A stretch of DNA of 64,000 bases from Nematopogon swammerdamellus (lineage: Eukaryota > Arthropoda > Insecta > Lepidoptera > Adelidae): the NCBI GenBank assembly GCA_946902875.1, contig OX336349.1, forward strand, positions 13,973,891 to 14,037,890, written 5' to 3'. Made by a program: the position numbers and the translations under genes. The notes beneath the pieces were generated by a model, which searched no databases, had not been told where the DNA came from, and worked only from the letters and a program-made list of their open reading frames with translations. Within the stretch, counting starts at the first letter, position 1, and every line of letters begins with the position of its first letter. This document shows positions 63,824 to 64,000 of this stretch, one piece after another.

Positions 63824-64000
63824 AAATTTTGGTGCTTGCTCTGTTGTAACAATGTAATATACTATAAATAGATAAATAAATCTCATGGAACGCCCACTCT
63901 GAAGGTCCACCCTTCAGAGTGGGCGATGAGATTTATTTATTTATTTATTTATCTATTTATAGTATATTACATTGTTACAACAGAGCAAGTCCCAAAATTT
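63824..64000. mobile_element. Long inverted repeat reaching the window end
   Basis: Left arm 63824-63905 (AAATTTTGGTGCTTGCTCTG outside, CGCCCACTCTGAAGG inside), right arm 63911-64000. The right arm has extra TTTA units and a few changes. Loop is five bases. Pairing continues to the last base given, so the true end may lie beyond. Confidence 0.85.

Overview
The window looks like nuclear DNA of a moth or butterfly: AT-rich, with no bacterial gene layout, no rRNA or functional tRNA gene, and no host gene I can recognise. The case for Lepidoptera is inference from repeat types known from that order (the CCGGCCAAGTGCGAG repeat, the AACCGACTTC repeat, elements opening ACTAGCTTTTG, jockey-like and RTE-like LINE remnants). 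Almost every recognisable piece is a transposable element, a retroposon or a tandem repeat. Most open frames over 60 codons lie in repeats.

Family names used below. SINE-S: about 20 copies or fragments of a retroposon whose body starts near TGTAGGTCCCTT and ends CCGTGTCAGTTTCCATAAAA; its 5' head is a tRNA-like box A plus a 5S-rRNA-derived promoter, a tRNA-like head, or the head of retroposon A. Retroposon A: about 320 bp, opening GGCCGGTACTTAAAAAGAAT, with a self-complementary 3' part and an (ATGT)n tail. P-repeat: opens AAACCGGCCAAGTGCGAG, contains a GACGGACA-type microsatellite, ends TACGGAAACCTAAAA. N-repeat: opens AACCGACTTC. R-repeat: opens ACTAGCTTTTGCCCGCGGC. M1: a short inverted-repeat element with ends GTACAGTTCCCGGCA. 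LINE-J: a jockey-like non-LTR retrotransposon whose 3' end recurs on both strands.

Layout. 1-8 kb: P-repeats, a broken LINE, palindromes, two well preserved SINE-S copies. 8-19 kb: hairpin elements, three tandem copies of one repeat with a SINE inside, LINE-J 3' ends, a TTAA-flanked inverted-repeat element. 19.7-20.8 kb: SINE-S split by a hAT-type element that holds a LINE 3' end. 21-31 kb: M1 elements (one split by a LINE), retroposon A copies, LINE C-terminal remnants, and one candidate small secreted-peptide gene at 21.7 kb (minus). 32.7-38.1 kb: a stack in which a 36-bp minisatellite is split by a truncated LTR retrotransposon, whose LTR is split by a 3.3-kb inverted-repeat element containing a LINE-J copy and an N-repeat. 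38-54 kb: dense SINE-S, retroposon A and hairpin elements. 55-57.7 kb: purine microsatellites and a 68-bp satellite. 58-64 kb: P-repeat, a jockey-type pseudogene joined to a SINE-S 3' end, and an inverted repeat running off the window.

No gene pathway can be reconstructed. The value of the window is its insertion history: target-site duplications give relative dates for several nested insertions and show which short modules move as units.
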